A stretch of 64,000 nt of DNA from Laccaria trichodermophora (lineage: Eukaryota > Basidiomycota > Agaricomycetes > Agaricales > Hydnangiaceae): NCBI GenBank assembly GCA_018417955.1, contig JACTVC010000016.1, forward strand, positions 806,001 to 870,000, read 5' to 3'. Positions 1-11,562 of this stretch are shown piece by piece. The notes under the pieces are model-generated. The model worked only from the letters and a program-made list of their open reading frames with translations, was not told the DNA's origin and searched no databases. Each line of letters starts with the position of its first letter. Positions within the stretch are counted from its first letter, which is position 1. Position numbers and translations under genes: made by a program.

Positions 1-225
1 AGCACTGGTGAAACTGGTTCTGGGAGTTCTAAGGCTTCTAAGGCTGGGGCTGGGACCAGGGGAGTGGTGGAATCAGAGGGTCAGGCGATCTGGGATGAGG
101 ATGACGTCATGCTTTTTTTTGGGGGAAACTCAAAGACTGCAAAAGAACGCAATCTCAAGAAAGTTGGTGAGAAGAGTCAGCGTTTGGAGCAGTGGAGGGG
201 TGGCGTGGCTCAGGATTCCGTTTGA
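1..225 (+). CDS. 3' end of an unidentified protein (cut by the window edge)
   Basis: Reading frame 1 is open from the first base to a TGA at 223-225 and gives a 74-residue C-terminal end. It is rich in Ser, Gly, Lys and charged residues, with a short acidic-hydrophobic motif (WDEDDVMLFFGGN) followed by a basic, probably helical tail (TAKERNLKKVGEKSQRLEQW). I do not recognise the family. The ATG-initiated frame starting at base 8 overlaps it but has a less protein-like composition. The following gene runs toward it on the minus strand, so the two genes converge with about 150 bases between their stops. Confidence 0.5.
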   Translation, partial: STGETGSGSSKASKAGAGTRGVVESEGQAIWDEDDVMLFFGGNSKTAKERNLKKVGEKSQRLEQWRGGVAQDSV

Positions 226-377
226 CTCTGCTGTATGGTTAAGAAGTGATAGGTACACATCCATTCTCTCACGAGGTTTTGTACTGTAGTTATCTTCTCA
301 AAACGTTTGCAAAACGTAGGCAAGAAGTAGTCATGTACGATCCATGAATGAAGATAAATGAAGAAAATGGACGGGCT

Positions 378-3300
378 CTATTCGTCAAACCCACCCATAG
401 CACGAATACCCTCTACTATCCTTCTATAATCTCGAAGTAGTTCGCCTACTTCCGACAGGCGAAGTTCGTCGGCGGTACATGTTACAAACCGTTGTATCGG
501 AGGTGCCAAGCGCGAAGAAAAGGGAGAGGCCGGTCGAGACGGGGGCGGTGTAGTATGTGGGAGTTGAGATATCGGTGGTTGTAGCAGCGATGATCTCCGA
601 GACGTAGGAGGCGAGCCCTGCATGTATAACAAGATGATGAGAATCGAAATGTGGGGGTAAGACAATTACAAACCTTCAAACTCGCGAGAGCCGACATGTT
701 CGCCAACCGGTCTGATAAGCTTTTCCTCGTCCCTCGACCTGGACTGTTCTTCCCTTTTGGCCTGACCTTCACCTTCTTGCTTTTGCTAGCACTCATCATC
801 GCCTCAAAGCTTCGTATACTCCTCGTATCACCACCACCAACACTAAGCGCATCATCCCCATCCTCATCCGCATCTTCACCTTCTTCTTCATCCCCCGTCG
901 CCTCGCTGTCATGCGCATACGGATCCACATCTTCTTCCTCCTGGCTCTCCTCCCCATCGACCTGAACTTTGAAAGAAGACCTTCGAGACCTGACTGACCC
1001 CGGCTGCGAAACAGAGACCAACTGCTGCCCTGCCTCTTCGGCGCCCGTCGTAGGTTTCCTGGACGGTATAGGCAACGACGCAGCGATACTGGCGATAGAA
1101 AACCCGCTTTCCCGTCTCAGCAAGCCGAGCCCTGGCTTTCCCCCACTGCCTGGCTGCTGTTGGCCAGGGGTGGTAGGCCTCTGAGCAGCTGCTGGGTTTG
1201 GAGCGACGTTGTTTTGTGGTAGGAAAGAGCGGAGGATACCAAAGGAGGAGTCGACGACGCCCGTTATGACCTTGTTTGCTGAATCGGCAATGGCGTCTAC
1301 CTGCTGCTCCATTCGACCGCGGAGGCTGCCCTGTAGACCTTCGGCTAGGGATAATGGGGTCTCTGTTGTTACTGGACTTCGAGTAAGTGGAATTGGCGTC
1401 AACTCCGCTGCACTAGAAAGTCGAGATGCATGATCAGAATGAAAAAGTTAAAGAGAAAGGTAAACACAAACCTCATAACCTTATCACTGTCCACCAGCCC
1501 AAGAGCTGCCAAATCGACGTTCTCCAGGAAGTCGGCAACGGCCATCAAATTGATCAAGCAGTAGCTCTCTTCTCCCCCAATACTCTGATTCCGAAATCTC
1601 TGCGTAAAAAGGAGGTTGGACACAAGGTGTGGTGGATTGGCCTTAACCACGGAGAAGATGATCATAGGTAACAGAACATCGCCAGATACCGGTGTGGGCC
1701 CCTTTACTGGCGATTCCAACTTCAGAACCGGGCGTGGAGGTGCTGGGGGTGCTGTCCCTGTGAGAGGGAGAGGTGATGGTCTATGCTTGGCAGGCGCATT
1801 TGAACCCTTGCCTCCAGAGTTGGCTGCGTCATCTGGTGTTTTCTCCAAAATATGCTCGTCTTCTGCAGAAAATGCAACGTCTACAACAATAGGAAGTGGA
1901 GAGGGTGATTCCGATTTGGAGGATGAAGGTATAGCAGAACCATCCACGGAGGATTCCCTGGAAGACGTTGCCTCGGCAGCTGGTATCTTCAGATTTTCCT
2001 CTCGTGGGACTGATTTAGTGGGTTTCGCAGTCTGTGGATCTTCCTCTGATTTCAGTCGAATCGGTGGAAGTCTCGAAAGGCCATCTGGCATGAAGAATGT
2101 CAATCAGTATATCGTCGACGGGAAGAATTCTGGAAAGAATTACCTACGACAACTTTGTGTGCTGCAACTAGTATCGCAGACTTGTCGCCTGGGCTGCGGC
2201 ATTCTTCCAGTTGCGTAAGCACTAGAGAGAGGTCAACGGAGACTCTGGGAGCACGACAAAGTGAAGCTCACTCCCGCCACAGGCTTTGACAACTAGATCC
2301 AACTCAGGCCCAGCCTCTCCAACCACGATATCCAAGTGTTCCAATCCCAAGTCAAGCATGTTCAGAGCTGCCACTCGACTCGACAAAGTCTCATCGTGCG
2401 ACGCATCGTCCGTGCTTGGTTGCATGAATAACCTGCATCACGTTCACCGTCAGTCCTTGCCCAAAAGGAAGAGGAAAGATCAAACGGACCTGTCGTAAAA
2501 TAGCGAACACACAGTCCGTTCAACAGCTTCCATAATATCCCTGATCTTTGCCTCACTATCCAGCTTCTCATGCTCCCTCTTCTCCCTCTCCTTCTCATCC
2601 TCCGCATCCGACTCGAGTTCTTTCTCAACAACCTCCTTGCTGGGAGGAATTGAGTGCTTAGACCGAAACGGAGTGTGCGCCCGCATATCCTGCTCCAACT
2701 CAAAGTAGAAATCCTGCAACCGCTCCGCGGCGTCCTCTGAGACCTCTTCAACAGGGTTCACCTGGTATACTTTACTTTTATCCTTGCTATTTCTCTTGTC
2801 AAGGTGCGGAGCCGTCGTAGCCGCCGTGATGAATGGAAACCAATCAACCGTGAATTCGATAGTGCGATCAGCTACCCAGCTCGGGACGGGCGCGGCCAAC
2901 AACGCGGCTTTCATTTCGGCCTTGAGTGCCTTGTTCATCTCTTTGGATATGTCCTTGTGGATGATCTTCCGGTCGATGGTGAACGCGGGTACTTCGTGTA
3001 TGACAGGCGTTGCGTCCTGTGCAGAATCTAGACTGCGAATGGATACGGGGGGTGATGCTGGGAGTGGTGCAGAAGCAGCGGCTGCGACAGAAGGAACTTT
3101 GACGTTGTTGCTTCCGAAGAGAGACGCAAATGGGTTGGTGATGCGTGATGTTGTGGTTGTGCTACTAGTCGAAGCGATCCTTGTTCCAGGCCTAGGTGGG
3201 AGTGGAGGTTTAGGTTGTGCATGGCTGCGTGGTGGGAGGGGTAGAGAGGGTGAATGAGAGGGCAGGATGTATTTGGGATAAGGCGTGTTTGTAGTGTTTG

Positions 3301-4076
3301 GTAGAGTAGGAAGAGGTGGGAGCGAGGAGAGAGCATGGGCCCGGGTGATTGGGCTCAAGATGTCCTGAAATAGTTTAGATGTGGGATAGATTGTAGACCG
3401 GAACGTTACGGTATCACTGAATCAAAGTGAGTTAGAGGTTTATATGCTTGTAAAATAGGACCTACTCTTCGACGATGCCGCGTAGACCTGACAGAGTCAC
3501 CAATTGCGAGCCTCTCCGGAATGGACCATCCGCTAGGACAACATGATCTCTGACGAAATGTGGAGTGATTTTGTCGTGAGCAGATGTCTGATCTAGTGGC
3601 AGCAAGAGTGTCGCCTACAACAAGAAACAAAAACCATCAACACTCGGTAGCAAGGAGATAAACGAGCTAACTTTTCCAGAAGTAATCGCCGACCAGATCT
3701 CCGTCCATTCTTCTCCCTCTCCCTCCGAAACCAGCGTTTCCAATAACGCCCATCCAATCGTACTCGTATCCAACCCAACGTTCTGAGCAGCCGCCTTCAA
3801 ATTCATCAGCTGCAACTTGCTCGTCGCAACGCCATGATGGTGTGTAGGAGAAGGGGGATGCACAATCGTCCCAGTCGTAGCAGCTAGTGCTGCGCGTTGA
3901 CGAGGTGTGTACGGGACATAACGCGGGCTGCCGCCGTTTCCGTTTCCGTGCTCTGTTGTCGATCCTTGGGGAGAAGAGGGCGAGGAGAGCAGCGGGTGGG
4001 CTTCGTGAGACACGGTTGGTTGCAGTCGTGCGCCTGATGTGCGGCCGATCGAGGTTGCGGGGAATTGGGAAGACAT
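378..4076 (-). CDS. VPS9-domain protein, putative Rab5-family guanine nucleotide exchange factor
   Basis: Eight exons (minus strand: 4076-3672, 3614-3466, 3416-2490, 2432-2272, 2221-2144, 2084-1472, 1412-674, 617-378) sum to 3312 bases, 1103 residues. The VPS9 domain lies roughly at residues 440-780. Its hallmark is seen in exon 6 (DVLLPMIIFSVVKANPPHL, then LLFTQRFRNQS and NLMAVADFLENVDL). A helical bundle precedes it in exons 4-5 (SRVAALNMLDLGLEHL, then CRSPGDKSAILVAAHKVVV). VPS9 domains load GTP on Rab5/Vps21-type GTPases at endosomes; Muk1 and Vps9 are the yeast examples. A long low-complexity insert rich in Ser, Pro and Glu splits the domain between exons 5 and 6. Flanks are Pro/Ser-rich and probably disordered, with an acidic stretch near residue 930. 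The conserved Thr of the usual YxFTNL motif reads Ile here. Family assignment is firm; the exact Rab partner is inference. Confidence 0.88.
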
Positions 4077-4726
4077 GTATCAGGCAATATTTTGTAGGAG
4101 GGTTGGCCTGGATGTAAGGGCGATTTTCGAGCGTTAATGGGTGCTTCTAGCCAAGTTCTATGCACATTCGCCGTTTTCTATGACCTGAGCTGGAAATGTC
4201 CCGCGAATCGTGTACTTTCCGACGTGTAAGCGATACACTGAGCACCTAGAGTAATTGAGCCTCCGTCAGCAATGCTGTTGAACTTTGACCCACAAATGCA
4301 AGCCTGCGCCGCTTGAAACACAGTTACAGCTCCAAGCCTGGCTGCTCTTAAGATCTGATGGTCAAGCACACGAAAATGAGGTGAGAGGAGAAGAGGTGGC
4401 TTGAGAAACTTGAGGCAAATTGAAACACGTGATGGGTCGCGTAGCACAAACACTGACAGACAATGAGACTCGAGACGCGATCGAGTGGCTATCAGGTTGC
4501 TACTTTGCAAAGTGTATTTTTATAGGTTCTAAACAAAAGGAGTGCGAGGTTGAAGCAAGGCTACGGCTTGAATTTACACTTAAACCTACAAGAACACAAG
4601 GCTTTATGTTGAGCCATCCCATTTCCATGAAGAAACGTGTACGATGATCAGGGCAATTTGTCTTCCAAAGGAAAGAATATGGGGCAACATTTAATCTCCT
4701 GGAATTACGGGGAAAAAATAAAATCA
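4077..4726. other. Intergenic region between two minus-strand genes
   Basis: No convincing coding frame. It should hold the promoter of the VPS9-domain gene and the 3' end of the kinase-like gene. I see no clear TATA box or repeat. Confidence 0.5.
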
Positions 4727-5943
4727 CTACGACGACCCTTTCTGCAGAAGAGTTAACACCTCAGTAGCAGATGGCCTGGCAGACGGATCCACTTCAAGAC
4801 ACCTTTGCACGACATCTTGATACCAACCAGGCGCGCTCCCTTCTCTCCATAATATTGGGCGTGCAACCATCCCGTTCTCCTGCGCCAGAGCGTAGAGGGT
4901 GAGGCCAAGCGAGTATACATCCGCCTGGGACGTCAACATTGATTTAAACTTAATTTCATGATGGTCATTCCATTTCTCTAAGACTTCTGGCGCCGCAAAC
5001 ATATCGGAAATGCCCATGGGTAAGAAGTCAATGAGGATAGCTTGGCCATCTTGCGCAACGACAATATTCTCCGGCTTCAAATCCCCGTTATATGCTGCGA
5101 TGTAATGCAAATCGACAACTCCTTGTACGATTTGAAGTGCCCACATTAACTTAATTGACCAGTCCAATATAAGCTGGTCGGGCGCCACACCTTCATCTTC
5201 ACGTATCCTCTCGAACAAAACTCTCAAATTTCCAGCTGGAATATATGGCATCAAAAAACCGCGAATGGTTTTGTCTTGATTGACGACTATCCCGGTAACG
5301 TCTATAATATTAGGCGAATTCGACAACTTGTCCAAGATGGTGAGTTCTTGGATTGTCCCTTCGGGGTCTTCGTCCGATTTTTTGAAAGCGAAGGGCTGGC
5401 CTTGCCACTTCACCAGATCGACATCGGTGTGCAAAGCCTGCACTTTCCGGAGCTCAGCGATCGGCACAGTGGATAGATGCGACAGATGGGGAGGAATAGG
5501 GAGGTAAATAGTATTTTCGTCGGGGTCTTCGCTAAGGCTCGTGGTGAGCTTCCCATCCACCGTCACGATCGTGATGCGCGTCACCGTGGGGTAAAAAACG
5601 GATATCGTCGGGAAAACGTCATGGAAAATCTTGAGAACTTTGTCCTCCTTAGCTTGCCAATCGTTGGAATCCAAGATCTGGTTTTCGACGCTATCGGCTT
5701 CAACCTCGTTGCGTTCGTAGAACACACTCAGTCTATTCCCTGAATCGTAAACTTCCGGATCCTCAGCGTGGACGATGAGTGTTTTCTCAAAGTCGTCGGT
5801 AGAATGGGTACTAAGAGTGGTGAATCGAGCGACGGGTAGGGGCGGAGGTAGAGGTCTGTCGGCAAGGTCTTAAGGTGTGTCACGGTTAAGATTGGGTAAA
5901 GTAAACCTGAAAAAAACTCACAAAGGGAAATGTCGGTCAACAT
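4727..5943 (-). CDS. Divergent protein kinase-like protein
   Basis: Two exons (5943-5922 and 5868-4727) give 387 residues; the small first exon supplies the ATG. Kinase subdomains can be followed: a candidate ATP lysine in PFAFKK; a regulatory-helix Glu in the segment after it; the catalytic loop as NGDLKPENIVV near residue 270 (HRD replaced by NGD, but Asp, Lys and Asn kept); the metal-binding motif as IDFLPMG instead of DFG; APE as AAPEVLEKW; and a standard C-lobe (DVYSLGLTLYALAQ). The first 130 residues match no kinase subdomain. Because the catalytic Asp and Lys are present it may be active, but the missing HRD His/Arg and altered DFG Gly suggest a specialised or weak kinase. A relic of another kinase family is at 28.3 kb. 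Confidence 0.75.
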
Positions 5944-7765
5944 AACGAGCAAAGCGGGCGAAACGCAAACGCGTACTAGGTGAGTTCCAAAGAACGCTGA
6001 GGACAAGGAAAACATCACCTATTTTGTTCAATCCCTCATTGAAGAACTCGTGTTTCAATCAGACACCGCCCATGCCACAGCCAATTAGATGGATGTCAAG
6101 GCGTGAAAAGTGACATAGGAAAGGGTTGAATCAGGTGGGTGACTTTTAGCGGAGCCAAATCGGATCAAATTTCGGAGTCTTTCCCATCACGCGGACCAAC
6201 TACTTTGTCTCCCTGCACCGACAACATTGAACAGAACTACTCGGGCTTTGGCCTCAAGAATACAGGACTATTCCAAAGTTTTCAAACATTTTAAGCCTTA
6301 GACACGTTGGAACAAGTGAGTCAGAATATTATTTCCTCATTTACACAACTCCAGCGGCAGAGATCTGAGAGTCCTATCAAAGACCGACGTCTTGGGTTCG
6401 CTTTATAATTAGTGATGCTCCGGTATCATACAATCTCCAAGACGCCCAAAGTCAAGAAGTTCAAGGTTCATTGTAGCGCAAACTGCGCTTTTGAATGGCC
6501 ACGTTGGCGTGCAAGGTACAAGGCGCTTTTTCTTGTCAACTGATTACTCGGTGAGGTTCCTACTGTGAAGAACTTGATTCAGCGTTATTTTTACTGAACA
6601 GGCAAGTTGTCGTGGCACCCATATGTACAGAGGGGCATTCGGGCATTAAGGTACCATTTTCCAACATTGCTTGCCTTCATGATCAACGTATCTCACTGCT
6701 TGTAGATTTTCAGTGCGAGAGAAAACGGCTATAGTCGAATTTGAATTTCATCGCTATTCAATTGCACCGCGCCCGGCGTCCATGAGAAAATCCTTCGATT
6801 TTAGTGCCGTAACTGTTAGAAAAAGGGTGGCATCGTGAAGGCCAGCACTAGGAAGCCTGTCATGAGGCCACTGGCATGACGGCCACGGTGCAGATTCATC
6901 GTGGAGCCGTTAGGCGCCTATGCTCTAAACCGTCTTTCAACTATCACACCCCTCCATGTTCCAGATAGGCTTTCCGGACCGACCTGCCTTTGTCTGGTTT
7001 AAAAGACGAGTAACGAACAATTGCTATCTTCAACAAATCCTCAGACATACCATCCAACCAATCAGTGAGTCCCTCCTCCAGGCACTCTTCGATGAAATTT
7101 CCTCTAACCTTGTGAGCTGCAGGAATGTGTCAGGTTATTCACAGAAGGAGGAGGTGTGGTCACCACCGCCGCGTAGTCCACCATTGCCACCACGCCCACA
7201 GGGATTCATACGGCCACCACCATCCGTGTGGTTCCGTTCAAGAGTATCACCAGGACACTGGATCAGACTGCGAGCATCGTTGCCATCATCACCGCAGGTG
7301 TTGAAATACAAGTTGGTAGGTCGTCCGACAATAACTTTACGGTGGAGAGCGTTGATCGCAATAATTAGCCTGATTTCTTACAAGTTATACTTGCTGGAAT
7401 TGAGGTTGTAGGATGTTTGGATCAGAGAGATATTTGAATGAAATGTACTAGTACTTCCTCCACGGCCATATTTTGCCAGCTCGCGTCTCAGTGAAAAATA
7501 AGGGCACAGCTTTTTTCCTAAATACTTCAGTATATTCATTACGTTGGCGATACATATCCTACTGTGGCAAGCACAGCAACTTTCTCATACACAGCAATCG
7601 AGTGTAATGCAGAGAAATTCCAAAGAAATTCGAGAACAGACACCACAAGATGACTAATCGCCGAAAGTTCGACGTACATAGCGCCCGCCCATCATGAGAA
7701 CTGATTTTTTTTTCTTTTTTCACTCAACGCCCATTGACATATCGAAGCTTCATTGACGCTCCGAG
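5944..7765. other. Intergenic region with possible gene relic near 7.0-7.4 kb
   Basis: The first 1000 bases show nothing I can assign. Between about 7083 and 7390 both strands have protein-like open frames. The plus frame ends at VESVDRNN-stop but contains one in-frame stop. The minus frame is open for about 100 codons and is Gly/Cys-rich (NLYFNTCGDDGNDARSLIQC). No start codon or splice model fits either well. It may be a decayed small gene; the end of the region (from about 7345) is duplicated downstream. Confidence 0.35.
7345..7640. repeat. Duplicated block, copy 1 (same orientation as copy 2)
   Basis: This segment is visibly related to 9188-9480. Shared stretches include CGCAATA.TTAG.CTGAT, GAATCAGAGAGATAT-like text, a CAGCTTTTTTCC run, GCGATAC.TATCC, GGCA.GCACAGCAACT and TCTCATACACAGC. 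Copies differ by substitutions and small indels. Read on the minus strand, both copies have a short frame ending in AVYE.VAV...GYVS..-stop, so the ancestral block may have carried the end of a minus-strand gene. Confidence 0.7.
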
Positions 7766-9209
7766 ATGGCTGATATTGCTGTCTCTGATGGACGGGGAGG
7801 GGAAGAGGCAGTGAGTGCACAATTTCTGTGCTTCAACATCCGAGGCCCATTTTACTAACGATCAATGATCGCGAAGATATCTCATGAAGTGAAAGGCATC
7901 CGTCATGGTAAGAAGACATATACTTTTATTCATCTCTTTGATTCTACGCCAAGTTGTAACCCCACAGTATACTATCGGTTGTACTCCAAAGACCGCGCTC
8001 TCGAATCGGTTACCCCTCTCTACTCCAACTATCGTTATATCAGCCGTGTGTCATCTAAATCTGTGACACCTCCGCGTACCGCCGCCTCTTTTAAGAGGCA
8101 TCTCTGCTTAAGCGAAGGGTTTAAAGCGACGGAAAAGTGCGATTTGTACCTCTCGCTGTCCGAAAGGACCCCAATGGAAGACTCGACCCATATCCCCTTG
8201 TGTGGGGGAGGCGGATCGGGACCGGGAATGTCGGAATCGGAGCCCTTGGGTTTGGTCATTGACGTTTCTGTTGCTGAGATTGAGGAGCGGTGGGTCTCGT
8301 GGAAGGGCACGATAGCCCCAATAGCGTTGCCCAAATGGCAGGGTAAACAACGTCACAGTGCGCATCAATTTTATATCACCTGCAGAGAAAAAGTGACTTT
8401 ATTCACGCCAAATTAGTACATTATCGGGTTTACAACGAGAGCGGTGAAACTGCATCGACAAGGTCCTTCAACAAAAACGACGTCTCCTTGGGTCGAGTCC
8501 ACGTCCTTTGTGTTCCGCTACCTCACACAGGTGCTTCCCTGAGAACTTACCTTGCCAAAATCCAAGGTGTCATGAATCGGCATACACAACTATTTGAGGA
8601 TGAGGGTAGGAATACAACCTTGGAGGACGGTGATTCTTTGGCCCTTCTTTCTGGTGCTTGTCCAGGTATCCTTGAAAACACACCTTTGGCATTTGTGCAT
8701 AGGGAAATGATCGCGCCAGAGCCTAAGTTTCCTAAGCAGCTCAAGGCACTCTTCACACGCGGTAGGTCAGAAGTACAAAATGACTTTTACTCTATTGATG
8801 CGTTCAAGATTGGGGAAATACTGATTCGGCGTGGCACTCGACGACACCTGGGGAAATTTTCGAGACGGACGGAGTCCCAAAAATTCAGAGGTATACGGGA
8901 ACCGGGTGGTGTGCGCCTTTGCACTTACCTTACCAGGTGCAAGTTCACACTGATAGACCATTCAGATCACAATTGTTATGAAGCAGTAAACTCTTCCGGG
9001 AAGCTCGCATGCAAGTCATTTCTTCTAACTTACTTGCCACGTAGCTCAATAAGCGTGCTCTCTTTTATTTTTGCAGTCTTGGTTCGACGTAAGTCCCCAG
9101 CTTCTCAACTTTTGAACACATTCAAACGGGCACTAGAGGATATGGAGTTTTGCTAATCTCAAGAGATTTCTTGCGTCTAGATTATTTTGAATCGCAATAC
9201 TTAGTCTGA
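7766..9209 (+). CDS. Hypothetical protein with two tandem related modules
   Basis: Eight exons (7766-7810, 7877-7907, 7968-8342, 8417-8761, 8809-8890, 8937-9014, 9077-9088, 9137-9209) sum to 1041 bases, 346 residues. Two modules align by eye: YYRLYSKDRALES...PPRTAASFKRHLC and HYRVYNESGETAS...PHTGASLRTYLAKIQG, each followed by a Gly/Ser-Pro loop and a hydrophobic strand. A third segment carries AWHSTTPGEIFETDGVP and NCYEAVNSSGKLAC. No catalytic motif, signal peptide or membrane helix is seen. I recall similar-looking hypothetical proteins from Agaricomycetes but know no function. Matching splice phases in all exons make the model fairly sure; the last two small exons are the weakest part. Confidence 0.7.
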
Positions 9210-9480
9210 TGTTTTCTTGAAGGCGTTTTTGTATTTCCTGGAATTAACATCGTAGAATGTTTGAATCAGAGAGATATATGGATGACATGTACTTGTCTTC
9301 CACTGCTTTCTTTCGGGTTTCAAATAAGAAAGGCATAGCTTTTTTTCCGAATACTGGTTTTCATTGTGTTACACTTGCGATACGTATCCCGCTGCGGCAG
9401 GCACAGCAACTGTCTCATACACAGCGACCGACTTCAAGGACATGGTAATGCATTGCAATTGAGAGAAATTTGACAGACGA
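9188..9480. repeat. Duplicated block, copy 2
   Basis: Second copy of the block at 7345-7640, in the same orientation. It begins in the last exon of the tandem-module gene and runs through its 3' flank. The rest of the gap up to 9602 shows nothing else. Confidence 0.7.
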
Positions 9481-9602
9481 ACACGAATGCGAGGGTGGCC
9501 TCTCCATAGTCTGCTCGGAGTGCATCACTCTCGCTGTTCCACGTACAGGTCTTACATAACCACGTATAACCCGCGCGCCCTCATATAGTCAGGCATCAGG
9601 AA

Positions 9603-11562
9603 CTAGTATCCACTCTCGTGAAGCAACACCGATAAACCTCCTGTCCAATGAGCCACTGGGTCATCCGAGTTCAAACGAGTACTCCAATGCTTCCAGTTTT
9701 CAACGCGGCGCTCCTCGAAGATCAATCCATCATCCACGCACTCTGCGAGGAGTTCCCGAATTTTGTTGCTGATATGTTTATCCTCTTTCGTGAGGTATAC
9801 GAGCAATTTCTCGAGGCGAACGCTCGCACCATCCTTCTCAGCGTGGCTCCCTCCTCCAAAAGGCGCCCACCGTGAATGAACCATCTTTCCCAAGGCCTGA
9901 GGCGAAAACCGCCTTGGGTAACGATCACTGTTTTTTTCTATCGACTCCCAGAATGCCTCGACGCCTTGGGACTTCAAACCTAGGTCTACAGAGAAGAAGC
10001 AGAGTTTCGGGAGGAAGGGTGGTAGTGTTGCTGGTGTGGTTGAGGTTGGTGCTGTTATTGGCGCTGATTCCGACGGTAGACTGGTGGTTGGTGTCGGTTC
10101 CGGCGTAGTGACTGTTAGCGCCTCCAGAATATCAGGGTACCATATCCCTGGACACAATTCCAACCCTTCCAAGTTCTCCGCATACCGCAAAAGCTCAACG
10201 ATGCGCGCACATTTGAGGGTTTTTTTCCTTTCCCAGCTAGCCAGGAAGGAAAGCTTTTGGATGGTTGATAAATGGGGGAACAAGTGCACACGCTCCTCCC
10301 AATGCTCCTCGGCGACAATCAGGGGCCCCAGTCGAAGAGTCATTAGTGCCGGGAGCTCAAAGTTGCGGAGGATGCTGGGGTTGAGGGATTGATCCATGGT
10401 AATGGTTTGATCGATGAGGTGGTGGTGAACAGTCTTCACCTCGCGAGGCGGAACGGAAATGGGTGTTGCGGCGAGGTGGAGAACACATTGCTGGAGGAAT
10501 GTACAACACCGAAGGAGGTCCTCTAACACCCCATGCTGAATCCTTTCCGAAACGACAAAATGTGTTAGCTGCTCCCATGGAAACAAAACATTCCCCAAGT
10601 CATTCCCAAATATAGGGTAATACATTGCAACGCGACAAAGTCTCTTCGCATCTTGGAACGTTGTTAGCGGTTTCTCGTCATCATGACCCCACGTGGACAA
10701 GCCTTCGACTTGGGAGAAGTTTGTACGCCTGAGGATCAGAGACTCAAGGAGGGAGAAGGGCAGGCCCTCCGATTCATGAGAGAGTAATTCAAGGTACTTG
10801 GGTGTCCAATACAGCGCGAGGTCCAAGCACGTCAGACGGGAAGAAAGAGCGCGAAGGAGATGGTATGGGACGTCTGATTCTGCAACGATGGGATCATCTG
10901 GGGAACATTGAAAGTAGTTGAGGTGTGATGCGAATGTGAGAGACAAGGGGAGAGTCTTGGCTCGGTGGAACCACTCTTGCACTAGTGAGATGAGTGTGCA
11001 TGAGTGGGAGGAATGGGGAGGCGGGGATGAGCCGATGGTAGCTACAAGTCGATTCCAGAGCTGTGGTGTTGAAAAGGCGACACTGCGCCACCTGCTACAG
11101 ACGTGACACAGAAGCATAGGTGCTTCATGCACCGAGGTTTCCAAAGAAACGGTGGCCCCTTGTGTGGGTATGCATGCAATAAAAATTCGGCTGAGGAGTT
11201 CATCTGGGAGGGAACGGATGAGGGAGCGTAGACCTGTACACTTCCTCATGAGCCGTCGTTGCTTTTTCTGGAGATCCAGGAGATCCTTGATCATCTCTTT
11301 GTATTCCTCAATCTGGTCTCCAACCTCCAGGAAATCAGAGAAAAGCTTGAGTTCAACAGATTCTATCTCGGAGATTTGTAGGGTTGTTGGAGGGTGGTTG
11401 GTCTTTGAGAGGGGTCTAAGTGCGGTTGGGAGTTTTGTCTGGAGAAGAAGTCTGCATTCAGATGGTTGTTACGTATGCGACTTGCGACCAGGAGACTCAA
11501 CGCACTAGCCAAGGTTCCTCACTATCGACGACGTGCTCTTCATCCTGCTCAGATGATGACAT
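9603..11562 (-). CDS. F-box protein
   Basis: Two exons (11562-11506 and 11438-9603) give 1893 bases, 630 residues. A short acidic N-terminus is followed by a coiled-coil-like helix (about residues 40-80, ending KDLLDLQKKQRRLMRK) and an F-box near residue 95 (SLPDELLSRIFIAC ... HVCSRWRSVAFSTPQLW). This order is common in mushroom F-box families. The remaining 450 residues have irregular leucine-rich segments, such as LLRALSSRLTCLDLAL and LPALMTLRLGPLIV, that may form a substrate-binding solenoid. A Thr/Pro-rich insert sits near residue 470. F-box proteins bind Skp1 in SCF ubiquitin ligases. The substrate is unknown. The intron and its borders are copied in inverted orientation 0.8 kb upstream. 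Confidence 0.85.
11430..11512 (-). repeat. Inverted repeat arm A (F-box gene intron and exon borders)
   Basis: About 83 bases covering the F-box intron. They match the reverse complement of 12296-12383 closely, including GGAGTTTTGTCTGGAGAA, TCTGCATTCAGA and GACTTGCGACCAGGA. Donor GTGCGTTGAG and acceptor TCTCCAG are conserved in both. Confidence 0.85.

Noticed and set aside
1616..2218. 200-codon plus-strand frame
   Set aside because: Antisense of the VPS9-domain exon, which has clear family motifs and matched splice phases.
6956..7411. 151-codon plus-strand frame starting MFQIGFPDRP
   Set aside because: Low-complexity Pro/Arg middle, no domain, and other frames in the same place look equally coding; not called a gene.
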